Origin: Acanthosepion lycidas
Lineage: Eukaryota; Mollusca; Cephalopoda; Sepiida; Sepiidae
NCBI GenBank assembly: GCA_963932145.1
Contig: OZ010588.1
Span: 104,344,550 to 104,408,549, forward strand
Length of the DNA: 64,000 nucleotides
Direction of reading: 5' to 3'
Shown here: one piece after another, positions 44,430-54,178 of the stretch
How the letters are laid out: the number at the start of each line of letters is the position of its first letter
How positions within the stretch are numbered: the first letter of the stretch is position 1
Made by a program: the position numbers and the translations under genes
The notes under the pieces: generated by a model
The model's input: only the letters and a program-made list of their open reading frames with translations
Told to the model about the DNA's origin: nothing
Database searches by the model: none

Positions 44430-45110
44430 GTAAATAAAACCAACTATTTCTATACAGACGTTTAAACATCTGGGATGTGTTACAACAGATGACGGAAAAT
44501 GCGACATCGATGTCCGAACTGGCATTGCTTTAGTGAAAGATGCTTTCTAAAAGAAAGGATTTTGAAACAGGATTTTTTTTTGTTAGAAACAAAGCAAGAA
44601 TTGTGAAGCTGATATGTAATATCAAATGCAGTGGATGGGGGACAATCATAACACAGATGTAAAGGGAACTGGAGGCAACAAAAATGTGGTTCTACAGAAG
44701 GATATTGATTTCCATGGACGGAGCTAAAATCAACGTGGAAGTCTTCAAGAAAATAGTAACAAAAAGAACACTTATAGTCAGAATCAGAAGAGACAGCTGA
44801 TTTTTTGAACGCATAACGAGGAAGTAGGGCTTGGAAAATCTAACTCTTGCAGGGAACATTGATAGCAAGACAGACTGGGTCACGTACCTGACGAGCTTTT
44901 GCTCTTTGTTCCTCCTTAATGCACACTGCTAGCGGAGTGGCCATGTTTACACTGTAACGGCTCGATCAAGCTCAAATTTCGATCATGTGACCACAATAGT
45001 ACTAACTATAAGGGCGCATGAGCAGAAGACAATGTGCCGAACCTAAATATGTATTATGGCAAAAGTGCGGATAATTCTTTGACCCTCTTATGTTCTATGG
45101 CTTTCGACGA
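44430..45110 (+). mobile_element. RTE/CR1-like LINE C-terminal fragment, plus strand
   Basis: TFKHLGCVTTDDGKCDIDVR (about 44459), then ELEATKMWFYRRILISMDGA (about 44670) and KTDWVTYLTSFC (about 44870), which is the C-terminal half of the LINE domain seen at 23240-23750. The last piece (SGVAMFT..., GRMSRRQCAEPKY) leads into the 3' region. Several frameshifts. Confidence 0.65.
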
Positions 45111-45204
45111 CCTTACACTAACCGTCAGCTAAATTGAGCAGCTATTAGGCTTATTAGGTTGATGAAAGAGTTTGCAGTATTTTTTTGAGAAAATCTTTCA
45201 TTTA

Positions 45205-46300
45205 AGAGTGTCGGTTGAAAAGTTCATAGGCTGACCAAGATACTCTTATGGAATGTGACCAAATGAAGTTTATTTTTCAACATAGTCCCCCTTGCGGTCC
45301 ACACACCTCTTCCATTTGGTGTTGCAGTGCTTGGATCCCATTGGTCAAGAAGCTTTCATCCTGTTGGCCAAGAAAGTCATCGACAGGAGATTTGACGTCA
45401 TCATAACTGCGATATTGGTTCCCACTCAAGTGTTTTTTCATGTTCCCTATTTATCAGGAGAATAGGTGTGTTTAGTGTGGGTGACCAACCAGTTCAAAAC
45501 CACAACCCACAACAGCCATTCAAACCAAAGACTTGTGTGCTGGAGCATTGTCTTCATGAAACAAGGCCACTTTCGTCACTTTTCCTGGACCTTTAATCTT
45601 TATAGTCTTTCGTGACTGCCTCAGCAAGTTGACATTGTACTCTCCACTGATGGCATGGCCCTTTTGAAGATAGTCAATAAACACAGTGCCTTTCGTCATT
45701 TTCCCTGGACGTTTGGCCTTGATAGCCTTTCGTAACTGCCTCAGCAAGTTGACATTGTACTCTCCACTGATGGTGTGACCCTTTTGAAGATATTCAATAA
45801 ACATACTGCCTTTTGCCCCCCCCCACCGGAGATCATCACCTTGTCTGCAGATGAAGCGATCTCGGCCTTCTTTTGGAACAGATGATGGATAGTACCTGTC
45901 TCAAAGTGATCACGATCAATGTTATCCACAGTGGTTGTGGTTGCAGTTGCAGGACGCACATACATTGCGTCATCATCTAAATTCAGCTGCCCACTTTTGC
46001 TCTGTTGATGAAGCTGGAGCATCATCCTTTAATGTAGCAACACTGTCAGCATGAATGACGTTGGGGCCTAAAGCCTTTTTCTGCAGGTACTTGATAACAT
46101 CACGATGTCAAATTTTGTCCATTTTGTCCTCGTAGTTAATTTTGAAGTCTTCTTTGAACAGTGAGATGTCAGTTTACCTGGAAAGAATCTATGCAGTTAT
46201 TAATAAAAAGAAAATGAGTTGAAATTAACACATGCAAGATTTCACAGCTCTAGCATCACTCTTTCATAGTCAGCCTATGAACTTTTCAGTCCACCCTCGC
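45205..46300 (-). mobile_element. mariner transposon with internally duplicated transposase
   Basis: Terminal inverted repeats GTGTCGGTTGAAAAGTTCAT (45209 on) and its inverted partner ATGAACTTTTCAGTCCACCC (46277 on). Minus-strand transposase pieces: LFKEDFKINYEDKMDKI near 46160, then RPATATTTTVDNIDRDHFET (frame 45741-46025) and a frame at 45520-45804 ending FHEDNAPAHKSLV, whose Asp is the second catalytic residue. In that frame residues 2-41 (FIEYLQKGHTISGEYNVNLL...) are repeated as residues 42-81 (FIDYLQKGHAISGEYNVNLL...), an in-frame 120-bp tandem duplication. About 1.1 kb in all. A stop and frameshifts show it is inactive. Confidence 0.8.
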
Positions 46301-46425
46301 ACCTGGAAAGAAACAATGCAGTTATTAATAAGAAGGATTGAAATTAATGCATGTAAGACTCCACAGCTCTAGCATCACTCCTTCATAATCAGGCTATGAT
46401 CTTTTCAGCCCTACCCTCGTACCTG
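46301..46425. repeat. tandem duplication of the mariner end
   Basis: CACCTGGAAAGAAACAATGC to CTACCCTCGT repeats about 46180-46300 (CCTGGAAAGAATCTATGCAG ... CCACCCTCGC), so a third terminal-repeat copy (AGGCTATGATCTTTTCAGCC, about 46390) lies outside the element. Confidence 0.75.
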
Positions 46426-47335
46426 GAAAGAAACAACCGTAACTCTAACCTCAGCCCTACTCTCGTATCTAACTTTTTCATTCAGTAATTTATTTTAAAA
46501 ATTTACTCTAGTAACTCACGACTAATTTTCTGCAATCAATGTGACCCTTGTTTTTTTAAAATTGTGTAGGAATTCTTGTGTATAAAACCTTCCTACGCCT
46601 ACTCGTCGGTTAATTGTGATTTTTCTCCCATAATACACATAATGAAATATTAAATAATCCAACAAAGTGTCTTTTAACTAAAGCAAATTAGCCTAAACAT
46701 TTTCCAAGACTAGGTATAGAATGTCTAACTATCTCAGCCACTTGGCATTCTTTTTTGTCAATCTTTTAAGGTAGGGAATACGAAAAATAAATAAAGTTTT
46801 TTTTTTCATTCGTGCGTATTTCTGCTTGCCGCCATTTGTATTGGTGCGAAGCCAGACATTATTTTTCCATTGGCATTCAGTCATTTGTGTTCAGATGGTT
46901 TTTTTTTATTGAGTATTGATCGGAAATACATTGCACGATTTTGGCTATACATTAAAATTGGGTCAAATCTAAATTTTATTTTCAACCAGAATTTTTCCTA
47001 ACTTAAGCAAAATTACGATTAAAAAACATCTTAAAAAGTACGTAATCACAAGCAATAAAGTATCGAGAAAAGATTAAAGGCACTTTTAAGATTTCTCTAA
47101 CATTAGACAAAACTAGACCTGAGAACTTTTGCATCATAGTAACTTACGAAATTTAGAAAAGAAAACCGTCCGAAAAACATTTTATTTTCAGATAAATTAT
47201 TGATTTTATATAATTGATTCTTTTTTACCGTTTATCAGCCCATTATAGGTTATTTAAAGTCAGAAAATATTTTTATGTTGTAAGAATGATTTTTGGGGGA
47301 GATGATAATGATTTAGTGACATAAGTCTTACTAAT
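46426..47335. other. AT-rich stretch without a recognisable gene
   Basis: No frame or repeat family is recognised until the SINE tail near 47215-47335. Confidence 0.4.
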
Positions 47336-47590
47336 TAACCCATAGATGGCGGAAGAAGAATTGGATTCATGCTTTTCTTAAAGCTATTTGCACGTAAGAG
47401 ATTATAACGAACCCAACCAGAATTGGAACTCGGCTCACCGATTAACAATTTCGAGCCATTATCTATTAAAACACCGGCACATCGAAGCTTACAGCACCGG
47501 GTATTCCCAAGCGGTCACCCATTTAGGTAATAACCAGTCTCGACGATGCTTAACTTCGGTGATCGTACGAGAACCAGTGTTTCAATGGGA
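47215..47590 (-). mobile_element. chimeric 5S rRNA/tRNA SINE, reverse orientation
   Basis: Minus strand order: 5S rRNA-like 47587-47485, then the tRNA-like segment GTGCCGGTGTTTTAATAGAT ... GGTGAGCCGAGTTCCAATTC (47480-47410), then the SINE body (TTACGTGCAAATAGCTTTAA, about 47395) and the tail (GGGTTAATTAGTAAGACTTA, about 47340). This is the most complete body-plus-tail copy. The 71-codon frame at 47388-47603 is an artefact of these RNA-derived segments. Confidence 0.75.
47485..47587 (-). pseudogene. 5S rRNA-derived segment of the SINE
   Basis: Reverse complement of AAGCTTACAGCACCGGGTAT, CCCAAGCGGTCACCCATTTA and GATGCTTAACTTCGGTGATC is the canonical 5S rRNA (GATCACCGAAGTTAAGCA..., GGGTGACCGC, ...GGTGCTGTAAGCTT). 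About 103 of 120 bases; the first 15 or so are missing or diverged. Confidence 0.85.
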
Positions 47591-47689
47591 TTTATATAAT
47601 TGAAAGGCAATGTAAAAATCTGTAAGCTTTTGATGTATCTAGAAATCTTCTGAAAAAAGCCCCTCCCCCCCCCAAAAAAAAAAATCTGC

Positions 47690-48125
47690 ATTATATTATC
47701 GGCCCTGACCTGGTATCTTTACTTCACTTACTTTGCCACCGCGAAAATATACCCTTCCATGTGCATTTTCTGAAAAATATTTTTACGACAATTGTTCTGA
47801 TGAGTTTACATTTTTGGCATTTCGATTTTTGATGGATTTAAGAGTGACAGCCAGATTTCATCATTGTACTGTTGACATTGTTAAATATAAACCGCAAGTT
47901 CTATCCTAATGGTTTCTTCTCTCGCACTTATCACCTGTGGAACTCTCTTCGAGCTTCTAGCTTTCCTGTGAACAACAACCTCAAAAAAGTTAAATGACAC
48001 TTCATTTTGTTTCCTTGAAACCTGTTCTTTTTATTGTCTTTTCTCCTCACTAACGTTTTCCCAGATTCGATCACCTTGCGTCTTAGTGGCTTTAGCGCCA
48101 TTCTTGGGGGTGAAATGATTGAAAA
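47690..48125 (+). mobile_element. Jockey-like LINE 3' end fragment
   Basis: IIGPDLVSLLHLLCHRENIP (about 47697), NRKFYPNGFFSRTYHLWNSL (about 47890), then the 3' end string CCTTGCGTCTTAGTGGCTTT ... GGTGAAATGATTGAAAA (48083-48125). It lies between two 5S/tRNA SINE copies that point away from each other. Confidence 0.65.
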
Positions 48126-48186
48126 AAATCTCCTCGTCTGTTTACGTGTCTACTATGAAGGTTCAACTGTAAACTGAACGTACTGT

Positions 48187-48306
48187 GGCTTACGGCTACA
48201 CCACGTTGAAACACCGGTTTCTGTACGATCACCGAAGTTAAGCAACGTCGTGCCTCGTAATTACTTAGATGGGTGACCGATTGGGAATGCCAGGTGCTGT
48301 AAGCTT
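48187..48306 (+). pseudogene. full-length 5S rRNA-derived segment (120 bp)
   Basis: GGCTTACGGCTACACCACGT begins the segment, and GCTGTAAGCTT ends it at 48306: 120 bases, the normal 5S length. Internal control strings are recognisable (GATCACCGAAGTTAAGCAAC; GATGGGTGACCGATTGGGAA). Differences include GTGCCTCGTAATTACTTAGA where GGGCCCGGTTAGTACTTGGA is usual. Direct fusion to a tRNA-like segment and diverged bases argue against a working 5S gene. Confidence 0.85.
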
Positions 48307-48480
48307 GGATGCACGGGTGGTGTAGTAGATTTCGACTCGGAATTGTTAATCGGAGAGCCGAGTTCCAATTCCAGATAGGTTCGTTATATACACTTGTTTT
48401 GTTTGTTTTTTTTAAGCAATTCGACACCAAGCAAGGCGGATAGTCACTAACATGCAAAGCGGAAAGTCACTAACATGCAA
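48187..48480 (+). mobile_element. chimeric 5S rRNA/tRNA SINE, best 5' end
   Basis: The 5S part is followed after about 8 bases by a tRNA-like segment (GGGTGGTGTAGTAGATTTCG ... GGAGAGCCGAGTTCCAATTC, 48315-48375) that is clearly related to the head of SINE family A at 20018 (GGTGGAGTAATGGATAGCGG, GAGCCGAGTTCGAATT). The body is short or replaced here, ending in two copies of GTCACTAACATGCAA (about 48447 and 48465). The order 5S then tRNA is the same as in the two other copies. Confidence 0.75.
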
Positions 48481-48542
48481 GGGATTACAGAGAGTTGGAG
48501 TGAGAACAAAGAGGAGTGATAGAGGAAAGGATGAAGAGAAGG

Positions 48543-49100
48543 TTAGGGGGATAGATCAGGACATCTGGAGATGTCGATTGACATTACAATTGAATTTTTG
48601 GAGATTATAGCTATCAAGAAAACAAGAAATGAAGAGGGAGTTCCACAGGCGAGAAGTGCGAGACATGAAGCTACTGCAGTAGAAGAGACGGCTACATTTA
48701 ACAGTTTTGACAGTGAGAACGTAAGCGCGAGATGCCAGCCTAGAGAACACTTAAATTCTTGAAGTTTGAGAACCAACGAAAGCAGCTCATTGGAGCAGTT
48801 ACCGTGATAGTATTTGTAAAAAAGACAGAGGGAGGCAACGGCACGTCTGTGAGAGAGCGGTTACAGACGAGATGCCAGATTAGGGCCAGTTACATTGCAT
48901 ATCCGTCTTTGGATTCTATTAAGGGCCCTGAGACAAACAGAAGGGGCTCCAGACAATATATGGCAGAAATACTCCATGCAAGGGCAAATGGTTGATTTGT
49001 AGATTTGAGGGATTGACTCCGGCGAGAAAAATTTCCTGGCGCGGCACAGGGAGCCAACTTTCCTAGCGGTGGACGAAGCTATTGACTCAATGTATTCGTT
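48543..49100 (-). pseudogene. LINE ORF2 C-terminal domain
   Basis: Pieces read MEYFCHIWSGAPSVCLRALN (about 48980), RIQRRICN, then LLSLVLKLQEFKCSLGWHLA (about 48785-48725) and RHLQMS near the end (48560). This matches the domain at 63257-63784. Two frames (48543-48776 and 48556-48750) compete, showing frameshifts. Confidence 0.65.
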
Positions 49101-49949
49101 TCATCTCAGGTCAGTAGTCAATGTGAGACCGAGCAGTCGTAAAGTGGTGCTCTCGTGGAGTTGAGCGTCAGCGATTCTAATGGGAGGCAGGGATGGTTCT
49201 CTCTGGTGAGTAATAGAAAGCAGTTTTGTTTTTGAGGCATTAAAGTTAACCAGCCAATTCCTGCCCCAGTCCACAACCGATTGGAGGTCCTTTTCGAGAC
49301 AAACGGCCAGGTTAGTTTTGTCAGTGACACTAGATTTGTTTTTGAGGCAGGAGTAAATAGTAGTGTCGTTCGCATAGATGTCTACTTGGGAACCTGTGAC
49401 ATCAGGAAGATCGTTAATGAAGATAAGGAACAGAGTAGGGCCTAGGATAGAACCTTGGGGAACAACTGCGTTTGTGGGATAGGAACTGGAGGAGAATCCG
49501 TTGAGAACGACCTTCAATGCACGGTTTGACAGGAATGATTGTATTAAGTCGAACAATCGACTGGAAATTCCATAACTCTGAAGCTCGCTAGAGATATCTA
49601 GAGCCACGACACGAGCTTCTCCGTTATTATGAAGGGCTTGGTAAACAATTTCAGTTATTGCCGTGAGCACATCATCTGTAGAACGGGCAAAGCGGAAACC
49701 ATATTGCTTGTCGGAGAGCATATTATGGGATGTAAGGTGCATAACCACTTGGGTGTTGATCAAAGGTTCAAAGACTTTACCGAAGAGTGGTAGGAGACAG
49801 ATAGGACGGTAATTAGAAGGGTTAGAAGGGTCTCCAGAGTTCTTAAAGACAGGAACAACGGATGAGGACTTCCAACAGGCTGGAAAACAAGATTCATCGA
49901 GGCAGTAGTTATATGATTTGGAGAGGGCAGGGGTCAGCCAAGCGTACAT
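49101..49949 (-). pseudogene. LINE reverse transcriptase, 282 codons open
   Basis: The longest open frame of the window. It reads SYNYCLDESCFPACWKSSSV, VPVFKNSGDPSNPSNYRPIC, DKQYGFRFARSTDDVLTAI, then VVALDISSELQSYGIS, PQGSILGPTLFLIFINDLPD (motif B) and VDIYANDTTIYSCL (motif C). Two lesions hit the active site. Motif C is YAND, so the first Asp of YADD is Asn. In motif A the KAFD.VWH..LL stretch expected after ALDIS is absent, an apparent in-frame deletion of about 13 codons near 49595. The product could not polymerise although the frame is open. Confidence 0.85.
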
Positions 49950-50191
49950 TTCTTCAAGACAATGCCTGGTATCCCGTCTCCACCACTAGCCTTGTGGGGG
50001 TCTAATTTAGAGATGATGCCCAGAACCGATGACGGGGTTATGTGCAACTCTCTCAATTGAGCCTCAGTTCTAAGAAGGAAATCGGGTGTGGGTATACCGG
50101 AAGAGTCGAGCGTTGAATTGAATGAGCATTTCCGATCAAAGCATTCGGCCTTGTCGGCAGAAGAGGTCAAAATCTCAAACTGTTTGAACAA
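49934..50191 (-). pseudogene. LINE ORF2 linker before the reverse transcriptase
   Basis: The frame reads FKQFEILTSSADKAECFDRK, later LRELHITPSSVLGIISKLDP and HKASGGDGIPGIVLKKC, the conserved stretch that precedes the reverse transcriptase fingers (KASGPDGIP in the family). A frameshift at about 49940 separates it from the 282-codon frame. It overlaps that frame by 16 bases. Confidence 0.8.
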
Positions 50192-50282
50192 AGGGGTATA
50201 GAGGGTTTGCTATTGTTAAGCATGCTCTTGCAGAGACGACAATAATCCTTGGAGCCGAATTTGTGAGATGCAATACATTCTT

Positions 50283-51160
50283 TCATTCGAGCAGCTTTGC
50301 TTCATTGAGGACACGCTTACACTCGTTACAGGCAGAGACAAAGAGACGTCTATTGCAATCAGACATGTCGCTACGATATAGGTGGAAGAAGTGATTCCTA
50401 TGGGCAATGGGAGCTGAGCAAGCAGCGGAGAACCAAGGGGAGGAGCGCGATTTAACTTTATATTTCTTTGAGGAGATGAAAGCCTTGATTCCAGCTTTAA
50501 CCCAGGAGGAGTTGAAGGAGATGTTGACAGACTCTACAGTATGATCGGAGTTGCCAAGACGATAGAGCTGCGTGGCGCTACGGGACACGGGGATGGAGGT
50601 AAAACATAGATCGAGAAGAGAAGCCTTACCGTCCCGGTTGTAGGGAAAACGTGTGGGGAAGTCAACTATTTGCGTGAGGGATTGAGAAACTGAAAAATTA
50701 AGTGTTTGTATGCCTGCAAGGTCAGTAGTAGCGTTTTTAAGCCACTTGGTATGATGGGCGTTAAAATCACCAAATACGAATATGTGAGCAAATGGATGGA
50801 GAGAGAGAGAGCCTTGTCAATGCTGTCAGAAATGCATTCGAATACACCACAGTCTTGGGAGGATGGAGAGGGATAAAGGAAGAAGAGGTAGCTTACAGCA
50901 TTGAGAAGAGATAGCCGGAGACACATATACGAATGGTCTGGAGATTCAAGAGACAGCTCTCTAGCCAACGGGAGATGGTCCTTGACGTAAACACCAAGGC
51001 CATGCATATGGGTTTGAGAGTGTTTTCTAAGGAGAGGAAGGTAGCCGGGGATCGAGAGGTCTGAGGAGGGGATAGACGAGTCAAGGTTGGTCTCAAAGAA
51101 GAGAACTTTTTTTTCTGATTAACCAAAGTTCGCAACGAGGAAAGATTCCACACTACAGAA
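50283..51160 (-). pseudogene. LINE ORF2 APE endonuclease
   Basis: MHGLGVYVKDHLPLARELSL (51007 on), SSQDCGVFECISDSIDKALS (about 50860), then, after a frameshift near 50800, IFVFGDFNAHHTKWLKNATT (about 50783; catalytic Asp/Asn and His). The frame 50283-50588 carries LGNSDHTVESVNISF (Ser-Asp-His motif) and SRSSPWFSAACSAPIAHRNH. The motifs are intact although spread over frames. Confidence 0.8.
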
Positions 51161-51439
51161 ATTGGTTCTAATGCCGCGGATATGTTAGAAAATGAAATGT
51201 TAAAGGGTTTAGGGGATTTTTAAGGGCTGGTTTAGGTTTTCTTTTTGGATCGTTGTTAGTTGTCATGTGTAGCAAAAAAAAAAGAAAAAAAAAAGAAAGC
51301 CTGAAGTAGAGGAAGATTGGCGCAGCCTGCAACATAATGTGACCTCAGGGTTGCCACCGGAGGTGAAAGCATGGACACCTGATCCTGTTGATCAGAGCGG
51401 CCGCCCAAAACGCTACGCAAGAGTTAGGGCTCCTATTTA

Positions 51440-51690
51440 ACAGTCGGAAACAGCAACCAGAAAACTGTCAACCGTGTACCCTTAGAATGAAGAGGCATTG
51501 CCGCAGACTGTACACATCCACGGGAGAAACACGGCAGCTCTAGTATAGAGGCCAGAGAGATAAGAAGGGAGAGATCCAGGAACCCTTTCCTAAACAAGAA
51601 ACAAGGTGTGAGCCTCTCATCTTGTCCAAGAGAAGGGGGGGAGTATTGACCGGATGGCAAGAAAGCCTACCTACTCCTGTTCAACACACA
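51440..51690. repeat. dispersed repeat R1-related segment
   Basis: GAACCCTTTCCTAAACAAGA, AACAAGGTGTGAGCCTCTCA, GGGGAGTATTGACCGGATGG and CCTACTCCTGTTCAAC resemble the R1 copies at 43130 and 58440 in layout but with weaker identity. It ends in a (CA)n tract (about 51684-51703). It lies upstream of the LINE at 48480-51170, so it may be the LINE's 5' region. Confidence 0.5.
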
Positions 51691-51877
51691 CACACACACA
51701 CACTGCAGCTGACAAGAAGTCCAAACTGACTGCCATAGACATACATGCCAAGGGATGGGATTTTATTTTTATGCCTTCCATTACATTAAATTTTAATTTA
51801 GTATAAGTCCCATTGTCCTATCCTAAAAAGAAATCTGGTTATCCAGCATTGTGGATATGGCATATAATTCTACATAC

Positions 51878-51980
51878 AAATGGCAGCTAGTGTTCACTAT
51901 TGCCGTCTTCCATTCTCATGGTCATTTAGTGGATTGTCGAGGCTGACTTTATATCACCAAGCCTTTCAGTTTCAAAGCAC
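51878..51980. repeat. 100-bp direct repeat, copy 1
   Basis: CAAATGGCAGCTAGTGTTCA to CAAGCCTTTCAGTTTCAAAG, repeated at 52433-52537 with few differences. Confidence 0.85.
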
Positions 51981-52309
51981 GCAGAGCTGGGTGGGAGTAT
52001 CCACCATCGTCAATAATGGGCTTGGGGGTCTTTGCTTTCAGTAACATAGACAACGGCAAGACAGATACGGCAAAACATTTCCACGCTAGTATGTATTTTA
52101 TCTAGCAAGAATAAACGTCCCAATATTACATAAGAATGCAGACAAGTTAGGTTCACGTGCTGTCTAAGACGATTTGGGGGGGGGGGCGATTTTCAACTAA
52201 ACGACTGCAGGGTTACAAATTATGTTAGAATAATAGAACACATGGAAAATAAATAAATAAGTAAATTAAATTAAATTAATAAAAGTAAAGTGTTAGATTA
52301 GCAAATACA

Positions 52310-52320
52310 CACACACACAC

Positions 52321-52400
<80 letters not shown>
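52310..52400. repeat. (CA)n(GA)n microsatellite
   Basis: Short CA run (52310-52320) then about 78 bases of GA, between the two direct repeat copies. Confidence 0.95.
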
Positions 52401-52401
<1 letters not shown>

Positions 52402-52432
52402 CGTTAGGCAAGCTTGGGTAAAGCAAATTCTA

Positions 52433-52537
52433 TTTACAAATGGCAGCTAGTGTTTACCATTGCTGTCTTCCATTCTCATGGTCAGTTAGTGGATTGTCAA
52501 GGCTGACTTTATATCACCAAGCCTTTCAGTTTCAAAG
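52433..52537. repeat. 100-bp direct repeat, copy 2
   Basis: CAAATGGCAGCTAGTGTTTA to CAAGCCTTTCAGTTTCAAAG. Followed at once by the SINE tail at 52545. Confidence 0.85.
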
Positions 52538-52544
52538 AAGAAAA

Positions 52545-52670
52545 TTCTCTCCAAGCTATGGGTTAATTAGTAAAACTTATATTACTAAATAGTTATTAAC
52601 TTCAAAAAATATTCTTATAATCTAAAAATGTTTTCTGGCTTTAAATAACACGGAAAAGTTTGAAAACGAA
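52545..52670 (+). mobile_element. tail of the 5S/tRNA-type SINE
   Basis: CAAGCTATGGGTTAATTAGT, AAACTTATATTACTAAATAG, TATTCTTATAATCTAAAAAT and TTTAAATAACACGGAAAAG match the tails at 42960-43060 and (reverse) 47215-47340. The head is absent. Confidence 0.6.
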
Positions 52671-53404
52671 TCAATCAGGAAATCCTTGAATCCTCTTTTC
52701 CTCCTCCCCATGAATGTTTTCCCAGTTTTCTTCGTCTTTATGGCTTTATCGCCTTTCTTTTCCTCATAATTTTCCTCATCTGTTTATGTGTCTTCTACGA
52801 AGGTTCAACTGCAAACAGAACTTATCGTGTTCAACGGCATATAAGAAGCCCTTTTCTTTTCAACGAAATAACTAAAAAAAAAATATCGGTCTGCGCCTTA
52901 TATGAAAAGTTCAGGCATAGCGTAGACTCATTTAATTCTTAACCCTCACTATTGGATGGGCATGTAGCGAGACTCAAACGATATTATTACGAGGCGTTAT
53001 AAATTTATTTTTGAAGAAGTACAATTACATTTCATTCAAATATGTATATATTCAATATTTACAATTATTTTTTTATCAGGCAGCTCTTTGTAAAGAGTCA
53101 AATTCCACAAGTTTTGATGTGAAAAAGCTTTCGACAAATCTGGTTTTCATTAGAGGAATTTACTCCTAATCAAAGCATTTTGTTTTACTAATCTTGTTTA
53201 TATTTAGCCTGTTCACGTTTCTCATTGGCTAAGCGTTTTATGACTCAGCATTTCAGCGACCATTGACGTTGTAGAGGACCGTGTGTTTACGTGTTGTTAA
53301 TTTAGGGACTTGTGCTGTTTATTCACGCTAGAAGTTCCAACTACGAGAACAATGCGGACTCAAGTTGAGTCCAACCGAAGATGTAAAGAAAACAAACAAG
53401 ACCA

Positions 53405-53407
<3 letters not shown>

Positions 53408-53461
<54 letters not shown>
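53408..53461. repeat. (TA)n microsatellite
   Basis: About 54 bases of TA. Confidence 0.95.
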
Positions 53462-53464
<3 letters not shown>

Positions 53465-53562
53465 AACAATAAAAAATATTAAAAAATAAAAATCTTCAGA
53501 TACACTGGGTTGTATATTAATATTCCTTCGTTTTTATTATTATTTCATTTAGATTCCTCAAC

Positions 53563-53600
53563 TAGTTTCTGCCAACATGGCCATCATCAGGAGAAAAATA
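53563..53600 (-). ncRNA. stem-loop motif, CTGATGA-stem-GAAAC type
   Basis: Minus strand: CTCCTGATGATGGCCATGTT then GGCAGAAACTAGTTGAGG. GCCA pairs with TGGC. Same layout as the motif at 38412-38442 with a different stem sequence. Confidence 0.4.
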
Positions 53601-53874
53601 ATATGAACTACAGAAATGAATGTCTTGATGGAGAAAATGAACTTTTGTCTGTAGTTTTCATTTGTTTTTTATTTTTTTTACATTTTCCATTTTCCATTTT
53701 CATGGCAGACAAATTTCTTCCGTCACTTTTTCATTGTTTCTTTTCTTCTGTTTTTCCTCATTTTTTAAAAAATTTTATTTCCATATCTTCATTCGTTTAA
53801 ATTTGATAAAATATTCCTTTCGCTGATCTCTTTCTATAAAGTTTAATGTACCTAGTTGTACGTATCCCTAAAAT

Positions 53875-54124
53875 AACTAATGTGATTTCAGGCATTACTG
53901 TAAATCAGTTGGCAAATGTTTTCCGTGAACTGCAAAATCGTATTACTCTTCGTATTGCTAATGATAGAGGACATGTGGAAACTTAAATAAAACTTCAATA
54001 AAACCTTAAAAAATATAGATTTACTTCTTTCTAATCCTTTTTACAGATTATTTCTATCGCAAATACAAATAAAGTTATAAATTTTTTAAAGTGCATACGA
54101 ACTTTATGGACACCCTCTGTGTGG

Positions 54125-54126
<2 letters not shown>
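53875..54126 (+). mobile_element. Tc1/mariner-superfamily element, 3' end
   Basis: ITVNQLANVFRELQNRITLR then IANDRGHVET and a stop at about 53982 fit the extreme C-terminus of Tc1/mariner-superfamily transposases (...L..RI..CI...GGHIE.). AATAAA strings follow. A terminal-repeat-like string GAACTTTATGGACACCCTCT (about 54106) ends beside (TA)n. The rest of the element is missing. Confidence 0.55.

Positions 54127-54172
<46 letters not shown>
54127..54172. repeat. (TA)n microsatellite
   Basis: About 44 bases of TA directly right of the transposase end. Confidence 0.95.

Positions 54173-54178
<6 letters not shown>

Larger units (their letters stand above)
48480..51170 (-). mobile_element. Jockey-like LINE, best preserved copy, inactive
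   Basis: About 2.7 kb of ORF2 in the expected order on the minus strand: endonuclease (51160-50590), linker and reverse transcriptase (50410-49101) and C-terminal domain (49100-48543). The element is broken by frameshifts near 50780, 50590-50190 and 49940, and its catalytic centre is damaged. A 5S/tRNA SINE in the opposite orientation abuts its 3' end at 48480. Possible 5' sequences lie at 51440-51690. Confidence 0.85.

Noticed and set aside
48187..48306. Functional 5S rRNA gene
   Set aside because: Length is right, but several conserved positions differ, it is fused to a tRNA-like SINE and no T-run terminator follows the 3' end.
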